A DNA stretch of 10,037 bases from Bacteroidales bacterium (GCA_900752535.1 CAADVV010000050.1:1-10037), one strand, 5' to 3'. Numbered from the stretch's first letter, positions 1 to 5,910 are shown. A program made the numbers and translations. Notes: generated by a model not told the origin, from the letters alone.

Positions 1-437
1 CCGCAGCCAACGCCAAACGGTCAATAATGGAGTTGCCGCCGTTTGAACGTGCCGTACTAATAATAAAAAAGTTTGAAACGCTCCACAAACCGAAACACTG
101 GCCCTATGTCGGCTACGGTCACCAAGTCCAGCCGGGAGAACCTTACCGTCGCGGCGTGCAGCTCACCGAAAGACAGGCGGACGCACTGTTGCGAAAAGAC
201 CTCCGCAAGTTCTGCGCCCTGTATTCTCAGTACGGCAAGGATTCAATCTTATTGGGCTGCCTCGCCTATAACTGCGGCCCCGGTGTCGTCAACAAAAGCA
301 CCGTCCTTAAAAGGCTAAAAGCCGGCAACCGCGACATCTTCAAAGCGTATACTTCCCATTGCCGCTATAAAGGCAGGTTCCATAAGCAACTCCACAAACG
401 CCGCCTGACTGAGTGGATTGTATTGTTCGTAAAATAA
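1..437 (+). CDS. Conjugation-associated lysozyme (GH24-like), 5' end outside the window
   Basis: A muramidase-type enzyme thought to open the peptidoglycan locally for assembly of the conjugative secretion apparatus. Counting from the ATG at 27, residues 16-18 (FET) and 29-32 (GYGH) fit the active-site region of phage-type lysozymes, with Glu17 as the probable catalytic acid. LAYNCGPG follows at about residue 79. The frame stays open to the window edge and the upstream codons read AANAKRSI, which looks like the end of a signal peptide with an AxA cleavage site. The true start is therefore probably upstream of position 1, and ATG 27 is an internal methionine. The product would be exported. In related elements this gene closes the transfer operon, and the hairpin directly downstream fits that. 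The family call is firm; the exact start cannot be seen. Confidence 0.85.
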   Translation, partial: AANAKRSIMELPPFERAVLIIKKFETLHKPKHWPYVGYGHQVQPGEPYRRGVQLTERQADALLRKDLRKFCALYSQYGKDSILLGCLAYNCGPGVVNKSTVLKRLKAGNRDIFKAYTSHCRYKGRFHKQLHKRRLTEWIVLFVK

Positions 438-442
438 TGAAA

Positions 443-479
443 CTCCGTTGCAATAACATAAAGTGTTATTTCAACGGAG
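443..479. terminator. Bidirectional terminator hairpin between convergent genes
   Basis: CTCCGTTG (443-450) pairs with CAACGGAG (472-479), and after a C/T mismatch AATAACA (452-458) pairs with TGTTATT (464-470), leaving a 5-nt loop. It lies between the lysozyme stop (437) and the stop of the leftward Abi gene (501), so it can end both transcripts. T-rich tails are present but imperfect on both sides. Confidence 0.75.
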
Positions 480-500
480 CTGAAAATTTGCAATTTAAGT

Positions 501-1115
501 TTATTGCCAATTCATAGTTGCGCATATATCAGAAGTAACAGATGGAAATCTGTCATACTGCGATAGCCATCCAGGAACGTCACGGTTCATCCACCCCAAT
601 ACTTCCATCATTTCAGAATGGATATCCCTGACCCGATTGATGTTCCAGCATATTGATTCGTTATGAAAAACGCGATTGCGAAATGCACGGAAACGGTTTA
701 GTGGAGCTGAGACATTCTTACGTTGTCTTTTAGCTTTAGGCATAAAAGGAAATGCCCTGCGCAAATCTTTCCACAAAATACGCTCGTATTCACTATTAAG
801 CAATGACACCCAAAAACCTAACGTAAGTTCGGCAACAATTTTTGAAGGTGTTATTTGTTCATGCCTTCCGGATATCTGTTTTGCTGCTTGCGTAATATAC
901 CTGTTCAAATTAGATAATCCGGGTGTATTCGGGAATACGGCGTACCAATCATCTCTACCGGTCATCTGTCTTAGCTCACGACAAAGGGCGTTACGCAAGG
1001 TAACCTCAAAAACAGATAAAGAAACATACATTGCCTCTGACAGTTGCAGGTTACACCTATAATGTGTTATAGCCCGTTTCTCGTCGTGCGGATACAAGGT
1101 AAAATACCTTTCCAT
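501..1115 (-). CDS. Abi-family (AbiF/AbiD-like) HEPN-domain protein
   Basis: A 204-aa protein resembling Abi-like proteins (AbiF/AbiD group), which act in abortive phage infection and toxin-antitoxin units. Visible marks are the N-terminal segment FEVTLRN (residues 36-42), the family-typical ELTLGFW (96-102), and RNRVFH at 146-151 followed by NESI. The last has the R-x4-H spacing of HEPN ribonuclease sites (Arg146, His151). Length is normal for the small members. There is no signal peptide or membrane segment, so it should act in the cytoplasm, probably on RNA. The ATG at 1115 is the only sensible start. It is a single gene inserted between the transfer operon and the pcf-type operon, and a small RNA is transcribed divergently about 70 bp upstream, which suggests RNA control of the protein. 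The substrate and trigger are unknown. Confidence 0.8.
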   Translation of the reverse strand: MERYFTLYPHDEKRAITHYRCNLQLSEAMYVSLSVFEVTLRNALCRELRQMTGRDDWYAVFPNTPGLSNLNRYITQAAKQISGRHEQITPSKIVAELTLGFWVSLLNSEYERILWKDLRRAFPFMPKAKRQRKNVSAPLNRFRAFRNRVFHNESICWNINRVRDIHSEMMEVLGWMNRDVPGWLSQYDRFPSVTSDICATMNWQ

Positions 1116-1147
1116 CCGCTTGTCTGAAAAAACTTTATTGAAAAAGC

Positions 1148-1178
1148 TTTGTTATATGACATATAATGACTAATTTTG
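1148..1178 (+). promoter_or_regulatory. Bacteroides-type promoter for a small RNA
   Basis: TTTG (1148-1151), a 19-nt spacer, then TAATTTTG (1171-1178). This matches the Bacteroidales primary sigma consensus, TTTG at -33 and TAnnTTTG at -7. Transcription should begin near 1184. No protein gene lies downstream on this strand before the leftward operon. Confidence 0.8.
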
Positions 1179-1183
1179 CATCG

Positions 1184-1240
1184 CAGTCCCGGTAATTCCT
1201 CTCCCTGTTTTCAGATGCAGGTGAAGAATCCGGGTTTTTT
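1184..1240 (+). ncRNA. Small structured RNA (~57 nt) divergent from the Abi/HEPN gene
   Basis: The predicted transcript runs from the promoter at 1148-1178 to a T6 tract at 1235-1240. CCCGG (1188-1192) pairs with CCGGG (1230-1234), then past a TA bulge ATTC (1195-1198) pairs with GAAT (1226-1229). Inside, CCTG (1204-1207) pairs with CAGG (1218-1221) around a 10-nt loop. The outer stem plus T6 is an intrinsic terminator, so nearly the whole RNA is one long hairpin. It contains no open reading frame. Conserved RNAs near abiF genes have been reported, and AbiF proteins have been described as RNA-controlled toxins related to the ancestry of Cas13. On that basis I infer that this RNA partners the adjacent Abi protein. 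It could instead be an unrelated small RNA or a leader remnant. Confidence 0.65.
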
Positions 1241-1303
1241 ATTTCCGCAAAATTAGCAAAAATATCTCATATAATCCTAAACAGATACAGCAATCCGCCC
1301 AAT

Positions 1304-1328
1304 GCCGCCTTTGGCGGCCGAATTTTTT
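1304..1328 (+). terminator. Intrinsic terminator
   Basis: GCCGCC (1304-1309), loop TTT, GGCGGC (1313-1318), then CGAA and T6 (1323-1328). It would stop rightward transcription that passes the small-RNA terminator before it runs antisense into the leftward operon. Confidence 0.6.
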
Positions 1329-1339
1329 AGCGAAATCAA

Positions 1340-1368
1340 CGGAGCGACTTCATCACGAGGTCGCTCCG
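1340..1368 (-). terminator. Hairpin at the end of the leftward pcf-type operon
   Basis: CGGAGCGAC (1340-1348) pairs perfectly with GTCGCTCCG (1360-1368) over an 11-nt loop, 25 bp past the stop codon of the DUF3873 gene. The T-tract on the minus strand is weak, so this may be a terminator or a stabilising 3' hairpin. Confidence 0.55.
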
Positions 1369-1393
1369 CCTGCTATATTACGACTTGGCTAAA

Positions 1394-1606
1394 TTATTTC
1401 TTCTTGTTGAGCCATTCATCACGGCGTTGTCTGCACTCTTTGAGTGTATCAGCCACGCAGGAGAACAATTCCCCATCGGTATGGCGATAATCGTATTGGT
1501 AATGCTTTTTTCGCCTTGTGCGGTATCCGGTGTAAAACACCTCGTATTGTTCAGTGCCGGGAGTGGTGGTCGTGCTTACTCCGTGGGCGGTCATTTTGGT
1601 TGCCAT
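1394..1606 (-). CDS. DUF3873 family small protein
   Basis: A 70-aa basic protein with the DUF3873 signature: an N-terminal GVSTTTTPGTEQYEVF stretch, the block QYDYRHTDGELFSCV (residues 37-51), and a C-terminal TLKECRQRRDEWL helix ending in lysines. The family is common in Bacteroidales conjugative elements and has no known function. It is the last gene of the leftward operon, 11 bp after the 85-aa gene, and is followed by a strong hairpin. There is no signal peptide or membrane segment. The family call rests on remembered family features and is fairly secure. Confidence 0.75.
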   Translation of the reverse strand: MATKMTAHGVSTTTTPGTEQYEVFYTGYRTRRKKHYQYDYRHTDGELFSCVADTLKECRQRRDEWLNKKK

Positions 1607-1617
1607 ATCTTCAAGTT

Positions 1618-1875
1618 TTAGAATTTTACAAATATCATACGTTGTTCAAAAGTCTGTTCAGGGTCGCTGACCTTGCGTTGTTTTACCCAAAAGTGGTGTT
1701 TGCCGAAGCCATAGACGAAGTATTTGTCAAGGTCGCTACGAAGGGCATATGCCGATATTGTTTCCCGCAATTCCTTTTCGTCTTTCGTAAGCACTATGCG
1801 GTTTATCAGTTCAAGGACTGTTTCACGCACCTTGTTGTCAAAATCAAATATCAGACTTTCAATTATTACGTTCAT
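1618..1875 (-). CDS. Hypothetical 85-aa protein of the pcf-type operon
   Basis: I do not recognise this family. The 85-aa product is soluble. Its N-terminal half looks helical and acidic (residues 1-55, with KDEKELRETI), and its C-terminal half is aromatic and basic (YFVYGFGKHHFWVKQRK, about 52-68). It lies 11 bp before the DUF3873 gene and 52 bp after the PcfJ-like gene, and the gap to PcfJ carries a hairpin. Its place in a compact co-directional gene set supports it as a real gene, perhaps a small accessory protein of conjugation or element maintenance. Confidence 0.65.
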   Translation of the reverse strand: MNVIIESLIFDFDNKVRETVLELINRIVLTKDEKELRETISAYALRSDLDKYFVYGFGKHHFWVKQRKVSDPEQTFEQRMIFVKF

Positions 1876-1891
1876 AATAGGTGGGTTTTAT

Positions 1892-1917
1892 GACCTGCGC
1901 CATTGCTGACGCAGGTC
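1892..1917 (-). promoter_or_regulatory. Intercistronic hairpin after the PcfJ-like gene
   Basis: GACCTGCG (1892-1899) and CGCAGGTC (1910-1917) form a perfect 8-bp stem in the only sizeable gap (52 bp) of the leftward operon. On the minus strand it is followed by an ATAAAAC stretch, not a clean T-tract. It may be a partial terminator or RNA-processing site that lowers expression of the two distal small genes. Confidence 0.5.
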
Positions 1918-1927
1918 GGGTTAGACA

Positions 1928-3238
1928 TTAGGCGGTCATTCTCTCCTTGATTAGTCGGGCGTTTGAGTTCACGAGATTGATGATGCGCTTGTGGTATTCG
2001 GTGTCCTTGTTATATTTTCCGTGGCACTGCACCACCTCAAATGTATCAAGCGAAACCTCTACCGTTTCTATTATGGTATCTCCAATCCTTGCCGACAACA
2101 CCAGCGTGTTTTTTTTAAGATAGTAGGACGATGAGAATACGCAGATATGCTGTGTGTTACCCTCTTGGCAGTATTCCTCTATGCTCTCAAGCACCTTCAC
2201 CGATATTTCGTTGTCGGAGATTACCAGACCGAAGAATTTGGATTTTAGAGCCTTGAACTGTTCCTCGTTCTCTTTCTCTCGGAGCAGTCTTGCCTCAGTT
2301 CTTCTGCGCTCGGCTTCCTCACGCTCCCGTCTGCGTCTGTCCTCTATAATTCGGCTCAATCTGTCGTGCGCCTCTATGAAATCTTCGGGGCAGATGTTCT
2401 TGGGATTGCGGAGGTCTTTGCCGATGTTCTTCAGCATCCGCAGATAGTCGCACCACATTCCGATGTTGTTGATATGGTAGCGGTGGCGTTTGGCGATAAG
2501 GTACGATGCCCAAAATTCATTCGCATTGTCGGGATTGGCGAGAAAGTATTTCATTTTCTCAATCTCTCCGGCTTTCATCAGCGTCTCCATTCTTGGGTCG
2601 GCGAGCAGAGCCTTGAAAAGTCGGACGGGGGATAATCCATAGAAATCACCCTTGAAGCCGTTGCGTTTGAGTTGGGGTATGACCGACATTCTCGGATAGA
2701 CCTCGCTCCATGCGACAACATCATCATACAGAGGGTTGCGCGGGCGTATCTCCATGTCGCTCCAATAAGACCAGCAGTCGCAGTAATGGAAGGTAAATCC
2801 ACGGAGCAGAGCCATGTCGGTAACTTTGCCTTCCGGAGAAATCCACCTTTGCACGACCTCCTGACAATAGAGTTGTCTGACCTCTCCCTTACGGCTTTCG
2901 CTCGTTATCTGCGACACACGGATTACTTGAAAACCCTTGTGTGCTGTTATGACGCTGAAATATGCGGTTTCCTTATGGGTGCGTTTGCGGGTGTCCTTCA
3001 CTTTCAGTTCAGTTCCGCAGTGAGGGCATTTGCAACCTGCGACAGTGTCGCAAAGATTGCCTTTCTCGCCTTTCCAAACGTGTCCGCAGTCGGAGCAGGT
3101 CATTGTTCCGCTATTGGTGCGGTAGGCGAAATGCTCAAAGCAGTGGCGGTATGCCCATTTCTCTTGTGTCGCGGTTATGGGTCGCAGTGTGGCGGATAGT
3201 CTTGCCACTTGCTTTTGTAATGCTGTCTTGGGTTTCAT
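1928..3238 (-). CDS. PcfJ-like protein
   Basis: A 436-aa protein of the PcfJ domain family, named after the conjugation protein of enterococcal plasmid pCF10 and common beside PcfK in Bacteroidales conjugative elements. The biochemical role is unsettled. Near the N-terminus two paired cysteine motifs, C48-S-D-C51 and C71-P-H-C74, form a probable zinc ribbon. The middle, about 140-290, is the family core with aromatic and proline-rich motifs such as GLSPVRLF. Residues 299-333 are a highly charged coiled coil (RRRREREEAERRRTE). A C-terminal beta-rich part contains CHGKYNKDTEYH, about 405-416. There is no signal peptide or membrane segment. It lies 12 bp after the PcfK-like gene, so the two are surely co-transcribed and probably act together in DNA processing for transfer. 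Confidence 0.8.
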   Translation of the reverse strand: MKPKTALQKQVARLSATLRPITATQEKWAYRHCFEHFAYRTNSGTMTCSDCGHVWKGEKGNLCDTVAGCKCPHCGTELKVKDTRKRTHKETAYFSVITAHKGFQVIRVSQITSESRKGEVRQLYCQEVVQRWISPEGKVTDMALLRGFTFHYCDCWSYWSDMEIRPRNPLYDDVVAWSEVYPRMSVIPQLKRNGFKGDFYGLSPVRLFKALLADPRMETLMKAGEIEKMKYFLANPDNANEFWASYLIAKRHRYHINNIGMWCDYLRMLKNIGKDLRNPKNICPEDFIEAHDRLSRIIEDRRRREREEAERRRTEARLLREKENEEQFKALKSKFFGLVISDNEISVKVLESIEEYCQEGNTQHICVFSSSYYLKKNTLVLSARIGDTIIETVEVSLDTFEVVQCHGKYNKDTEYHKRIINLVNSNARLIKERMTA

Positions 3239-3250
3239 AGCCGTAATGTT

Positions 3251-3691
3251 TTAGAGGTCAAAAAGACTGGGTTGTGCGATTTGGGGATTGTTCTCGGTGG
3301 TTTTCTTTTCGGTGGTCTTGGGTCTGCGCATTTTAGCCATTTCCTCATCACGGAGTTTGTTGATGGCGTCCTGCCGTGCCTGTTCCTTTTCTTCCTCGGT
3401 GAGTTCTACCGTATGGTTTACCACCACTTTGCAGTTTATTGGGTTGCCGACCTCAATCTCGCTTTCCTCCCAATAATGGACTGCCATTCCGAAGATTTCA
3501 TCATCGGCAAAGCCGTTGCAACCGCTTTTCTGCACTTGGTTGATGATGTATGTAACGCAGTCCTCTACCGATTTAGAGGGGTTCGCAAAGCGGATAGCGA
3601 ACAGAGCGTCATTGTCGGCTCTCTTTTCAAGATAAGCCTTGATTGTGTCGCTGAAGGCTCGTGTGCCTCGGTTTTCTTTTGTGGTTGCCAT
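3251..3691 (-). CDS. PcfK-like protein
   Basis: A 146-aa protein of the PcfK-like family, found with PcfJ in conjugative elements. I chose the ATG at 3691 (MATTKENRGTRAF). An in-frame ATG at 3799 would add 36 residues that overlap the upstream gene and do not look like protein of this family. The body, residues 1-110, carries FSDTIKAYLEKRA near the start and YIINQVQKSGCNGFADDEIFGMAVHYW in the middle, all family-like. The C-terminus is a lysine-rich, low-complexity tail ending in QPSLFDL. That ending resembles the short QxxLF-type motifs that bind DNA sliding clamps, but this is only a guess. It is 14 bp from the upstream membrane-protein gene and 12 bp from the PcfJ-like gene. Confidence 0.8.
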   Translation of the reverse strand: MATTKENRGTRAFSDTIKAYLEKRADNDALFAIRFANPSKSVEDCVTYIINQVQKSGCNGFADDEIFGMAVHYWEESEIEVGNPINCKVVVNHTVELTEEEKEQARQDAINKLRDEEMAKMRRPKTTEKKTTENNPQIAQPSLFDL

Positions 3692-3705
3692 AGTCGTAAA
3701 TATTT

Positions 3706-3957
3706 TCAGAGTGTTAAAATCCAATAGATTACTCCGATTGCGGTAAGGATTGAAATGAGCCAGCCTATTCCCCTCAGTATGGGTCTTGCTATCGCCCACA
3801 ACGCTATCCCGATAACCGCCCCGATGATGATTGCCACCGCCTTGACCGCCTTTGTGATTATGCGGTAATGATAGGAGGATTGGTGAGCTTGCCTTGACCT
3901 AATATCTTTATGTTTTCCTGTGGCTTTCATATCGGTGGGAGCTTTTTTTTTAACCAT
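3706..3957 (-). CDS. Small membrane protein, first gene of the pcf-type operon
   Basis: An 83-aa protein of unrecognised family starting MVKKKAPTDMK. A basic N-terminal third rich in Lys, Arg and His (1-36) precedes two hydrophobic stretches, about 41-59 (AVAIIIGAVIGIALWAIA) and about 62-82 (GIGWLISILTAIGVIYWI). It is probably a two-pass or hairpin inner-membrane protein with the basic end in the cytoplasm. An in-frame ATG at 4041 would add 28 residues, and I prefer 3957 because the extension is uncharacteristic. The second to fifth codons contain a run of nine A bases (3943-3951 on the plus strand), a possible slippage site. The gap to the PcfK-like gene is 14 bp. Confidence 0.6.
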   Translation of the reverse strand: MVKKKAPTDMKATGKHKDIRSRQAHQSSYHYRIITKAVKAVAIIIGAVIGIALWAIARPILRGIGWLISILTAIGVIYWILTL

Positions 3958-4207
3958 GCGTCCAAAGACAGTGTGGTTGTATGAGTTGCTTGACACCTGA
4001 AAGGCGTGGGGCGCAAAAGAGGGATGTTCGGGCCTTGACATAAAAAATACGAGCCGACGCAGGAGGTCTGGAGATTTTTTATGCCAAAGCCAAAAGAATA
4101 TCCCTTCGCCACACGTTAGGTTAAGGCAAGCAACTCGTACTGACCCACTTGTTGATGGTACGTTTTATTGAAAAGGCTCCCCCGGATGAAAGCCCATGAA
4201 AACATAA

Positions 4208-4236
4208 ATCGTCGCCGACCCGACGGTGGCGGCGAT
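4208..4236. repeat. Inverted repeat (9 bp arms)
   Basis: ATCGTCGCC (4208-4216) faces GGCGGCGAT (4228-4236). All positions pair if one G-T wobble is allowed, with an 11-bp GC-rich loop. Confidence 0.55.
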
Positions 4237-4286
4237 GGACTGGAACACTGAAAAAAGAAAAATCGGTGCAGCCCCGATAAAAAGAA

Positions 4287-4331
4287 GTGTGCCGCAATGA
4301 CGCGGATCTGAAAGTCCCGTCATTGCGACAC
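4287..4331. repeat. Strong inverted repeat, possible minus-strand terminator or structured RNA
   Basis: CGCAATGACG (4293-4302) pairs perfectly with CGTCATTGCG (4318-4327). Outside it GTGT (4287-4290) pairs with ACAC (4328-4331) past a 2-nt bulge, and inside GGA (4304-4306) pairs with TCC (4315-4317). On the minus strand the hairpin is followed by TTCTTTTTAT, so it could terminate leftward transcription, although no leftward gene is evident upstream of it. Confidence 0.65.
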
Positions 4332-4517
4332 TGTTCTTTTCGGTGGATGCTGTTCAAGCGGTGAGTGAGGGGGCGGTCGTAAAAGTCCTTATCCGGCAAT
4401 GCGTCCCGGAACACGGACGACAGCCATTCAGTCTTATGGTGACGGCAGCGTCCCCGATGCCATTCCATAAGGCGATGGCCGTTGCCTGTGTTCAGCATTG
4501 CCCATAGGCGTAATGCG

Positions 4518-4559
4518 GTCAACTGGTGTCAGTGGACTTGTCCACCGTCACTTGTTGAC
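4518..4559. repeat. 42-bp interrupted palindrome
   Basis: Three matched blocks are symmetric about 4538.5: GTCAAC (4518-4523) with GTTGAC (4554-4559), GTG (4526-4528) with CAC (4549-4551), and GTGGAC (4532-4537) with GTCCAC (4540-4545). The inner block alone is a near-perfect palindrome with a TT centre. It could be a dimer-binding operator, a relaxase or recombinase site, or a cruciform. Confidence 0.65.
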
Positions 4560-4637
4560 GGCATATCGCCGCAGACACGGAAGACCGTCCCGTCTCTCAC
4601 CGCTTTCTCTTTATGATTCTATGATAGGTCGTATTTT

Positions 4638-4669
4638 CTTGGAATAGTCAAAAATTATCCCTAATTTTG
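4638..4669 (+). promoter_or_regulatory. Promoter of the ATPase/RloB module
   Basis: CTTG (4638-4641, one mismatch from TTTG), a 20-nt spacer, then TAATTTTG (4662-4669), an exact TAnnTTTG. The start of transcription is expected near 4676, giving a leader of about 38 nt before the ATG at 4714. Confidence 0.65.
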
Positions 4670-4675
4670 TAGCCA

Positions 4676-4687
4676 ACTTACGTAAGT
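4676..4687. promoter_or_regulatory. Perfect 12-bp palindrome at the predicted transcription start
   Basis: ACTTACGTAAGT is a perfect palindrome placed where a bound repressor would block initiation or early elongation. It lies within a leader in which AGCCAA occurs three times (4671, 4689 and 4708, spaced 18 and 19 bp), the last abutting the start codon. This suggests control by a small dimeric regulator, but no regulator gene is visible nearby. Confidence 0.5.
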
Positions 4688-4713
4688 GAGCCAAATTTTA
4701 GAAAAATAGCCAA

Positions 4714-5910
4714 ATGATACGAGAATTTTGGACAGAAAATTATCTTTCCATCCGAGACCGTCAATGCTTGAACTTTGAGGCGGTCGGTGACAGCCGTGAT
4801 TGGATAGGAGCTGAGGTTACCGATGGAATGTCACTTAACAAAGTAGGGGTTATATTCGGTCCCAACGCTTCAGGAAAGTCAAATATGCTGAAGGCATTGC
4901 AGAATGTATTCAGACTGCTATTCATATCCTCCGACAACAGAAACAAGCCGGTATGTTCAGAGGCTCCTTTTGCGCTGACTGCTGACAAACCTACGCGGAT
5001 GTATGTATCTTTCTATGCCGACAGCATACGCTATGATTATACAATAGTTTATACCCTTGACCGCATTATTAGGGAGGAACTGTTGTATTATCCTAAAAAG
5101 AGCAAGTCGTTATTTTATGAAAGGGACTATACAGGCGCCGACAGCCAGTGCCGGATCAAATTCGGAACCAGCGTTGGGATAAAAGGCCGTACTCTCGACA
5201 CTCTTATGGAGAATACCCTCAATAACCATTCCGTACTATCGACTTATGGGAAAGTGGCTTTGGCGGAGGATGCCTTGAAGTTGGCGACTCTTTATAACTG
5301 GATCAGAACGCATATTCATGGAATTGCAGACAACGAACCGGAACTCCCCCAACTCTTGAAGGAAGTCGAGGAAAATCCCCGCAAGAAAAGATTTTTTCTT
5401 GAAATGCTGAAGAAAGCCGATTTCAACATAACGGGCTTTTCAGTGGTATCAAACGGAGATTCAGAAAAGGTGGAATTCGTCAACTCATCAAACGACGGTG
5501 TTTTTAGCTTGTCCGAAGCCACACAATCATCAGGCACCATCAAGTATCTGCAAGACCTTAAGTATCTCTATGATGCAATTTCGGGAGAACATATATATAT
5601 GCTTGACGAACTTGGCGAAGATCTCCATTATGACCTTCTGTTCTATTATATGCAGGTGTTTATTGCCAATTCCGGCAAATCGCAATTATTCTTCACATCA
5701 CAGGAAATGACGCTGCTTTCGGAGGATCTTTTCAATGATAACCGTCAGACCATTTGGTTTGTAGAAAAATCCGCAGAAACAGCATCCTCTGAATATACAC
5801 GTGCCGACAAGCTGGGATTGCACAAAAACAATTCGCTATACAATGCCTATCGCATCGGTAAGTTCGGAGCGAAACCGGTTTTGGGTTCTCCTTTCATAAA
5901 TCTTGATTGA
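4714..5910 (+). CDS. AAA/ABC-type ATPase of a two-gene defence module (RloA/AbiL/PARIS-like)
   Basis: A 398-aa ATPase of the SMC/ABC-like AAA_15/AAA_21 type found in anti-phage modules. In order: MIREFWTENYLSI, the typical N-terminal strand; Walker A GPNASGKSN (49-57); an insert of beta strands and helices (about 90-260); an ABC-signature-like SSGT (272-275); and Walker B IYMLDELGED (294-303) with Asp298 and Glu299. FFTSQE (326-331) occupies the place where relatives often read FTTH followed by D or N, so the usual switch histidine appears to be missing. Length is normal. The next gene starts 3 bp after its stop, and the pair matches ATPase plus RloB systems such as RloAB and lactococcal AbiL, with a looser resemblance to PARIS. 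The ATPase probably senses infection and releases the partner nuclease. The precise system name is uncertain. Confidence 0.8.
   Translation: MIREFWTENYLSIRDRQCLNFEAVGDSRDWIGAEVTDGMSLNKVGVIFGPNASGKSNMLKALQNVFRLLFISSDNRNKPVCSEAPFALTADKPTRMYVSFYADSIRYDYTIVYTLDRIIREELLYYPKKSKSLFYERDYTGADSQCRIKFGTSVGIKGRTLDTLMENTLNNHSVLSTYGKVALAEDALKLATLYNWIRTHIHGIADNEPELPQLLKEVEENPRKKRFFLEMLKKADFNITGFSVVSNGDSEKVEFVNSSNDGVFSLSEATQSSGTIKYLQDLKYLYDAISGEHIYMLDELGEDLHYDLLFYYMQVFIANSGKSQLFFTSQEMTLLSEDLFNDNRQTIWFVEKSAETASSEYTRADKLGLHKNNSLYNAYRIGKFGAKPVLGSPFINLD

Larger units (their letters stand above)
1..4620. mobile_element. Part of a Bacteroidales integrative conjugative element (backbone with cargo)
   Basis: The lysozyme gene on the plus strand and the minus-strand set DUF3873, PcfJ-like and PcfK-like are a recurrent combination in Bacteroides conjugative transposons, where the transfer operon ends in a lysozyme and the pcf-type operon converges on it. 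That family knowledge, not a detected element end, supports the call. No integrase, attachment site or inverted terminus is visible here, so both limits are arbitrary: the left is the window edge and the right is where base composition becomes AT-richer, near 4620. The Abi gene and small RNA at 501-1240 are probably cargo within this backbone. Confidence 0.7.
4042..4637. other. About 600 bp without a convincing gene, rich in inverted repeats
   Basis: No reading frame here looks like protein: the longest, on the minus strand at 4121-4522, is unusually rich in Arg, His and Ser. The stretch is GC-richer than the module to its right and contains three strong inverted repeats, at 4208-4236, 4287-4331 and 4518-4559. 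Candidates are an origin of transfer, a structured RNA, or a decayed gene. It separates the divergent pcf-type operon and the ATPase/RloB module. Confidence 0.5.

Noticed and set aside
676..1062. Plus-strand frame of 128 codons
   Set aside because: It lies wholly antisense to the well-supported Abi-family gene and has no recognisable features.
3692..3799. N-terminal extension of the PcfK-like protein from ATG 3799
   Set aside because: The 36 extra residues overlap the upstream gene and do not resemble the family; ATG 3691 gives the expected protein.
4079..4117. Mini-frame MPKPKEYPFATR preceded by GGAGG
   Set aside because: Twelve codons with a decent ribosome site could be a leader peptide or a decayed 5' gene end, but nothing else supports it.
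4121..4522. Minus-strand frame of 133 codons
   Set aside because: Composition is dominated by Arg, His and Ser, no family resemblance is seen, and it runs through two strong inverted repeats. It is probably chance in GC-rich DNA.
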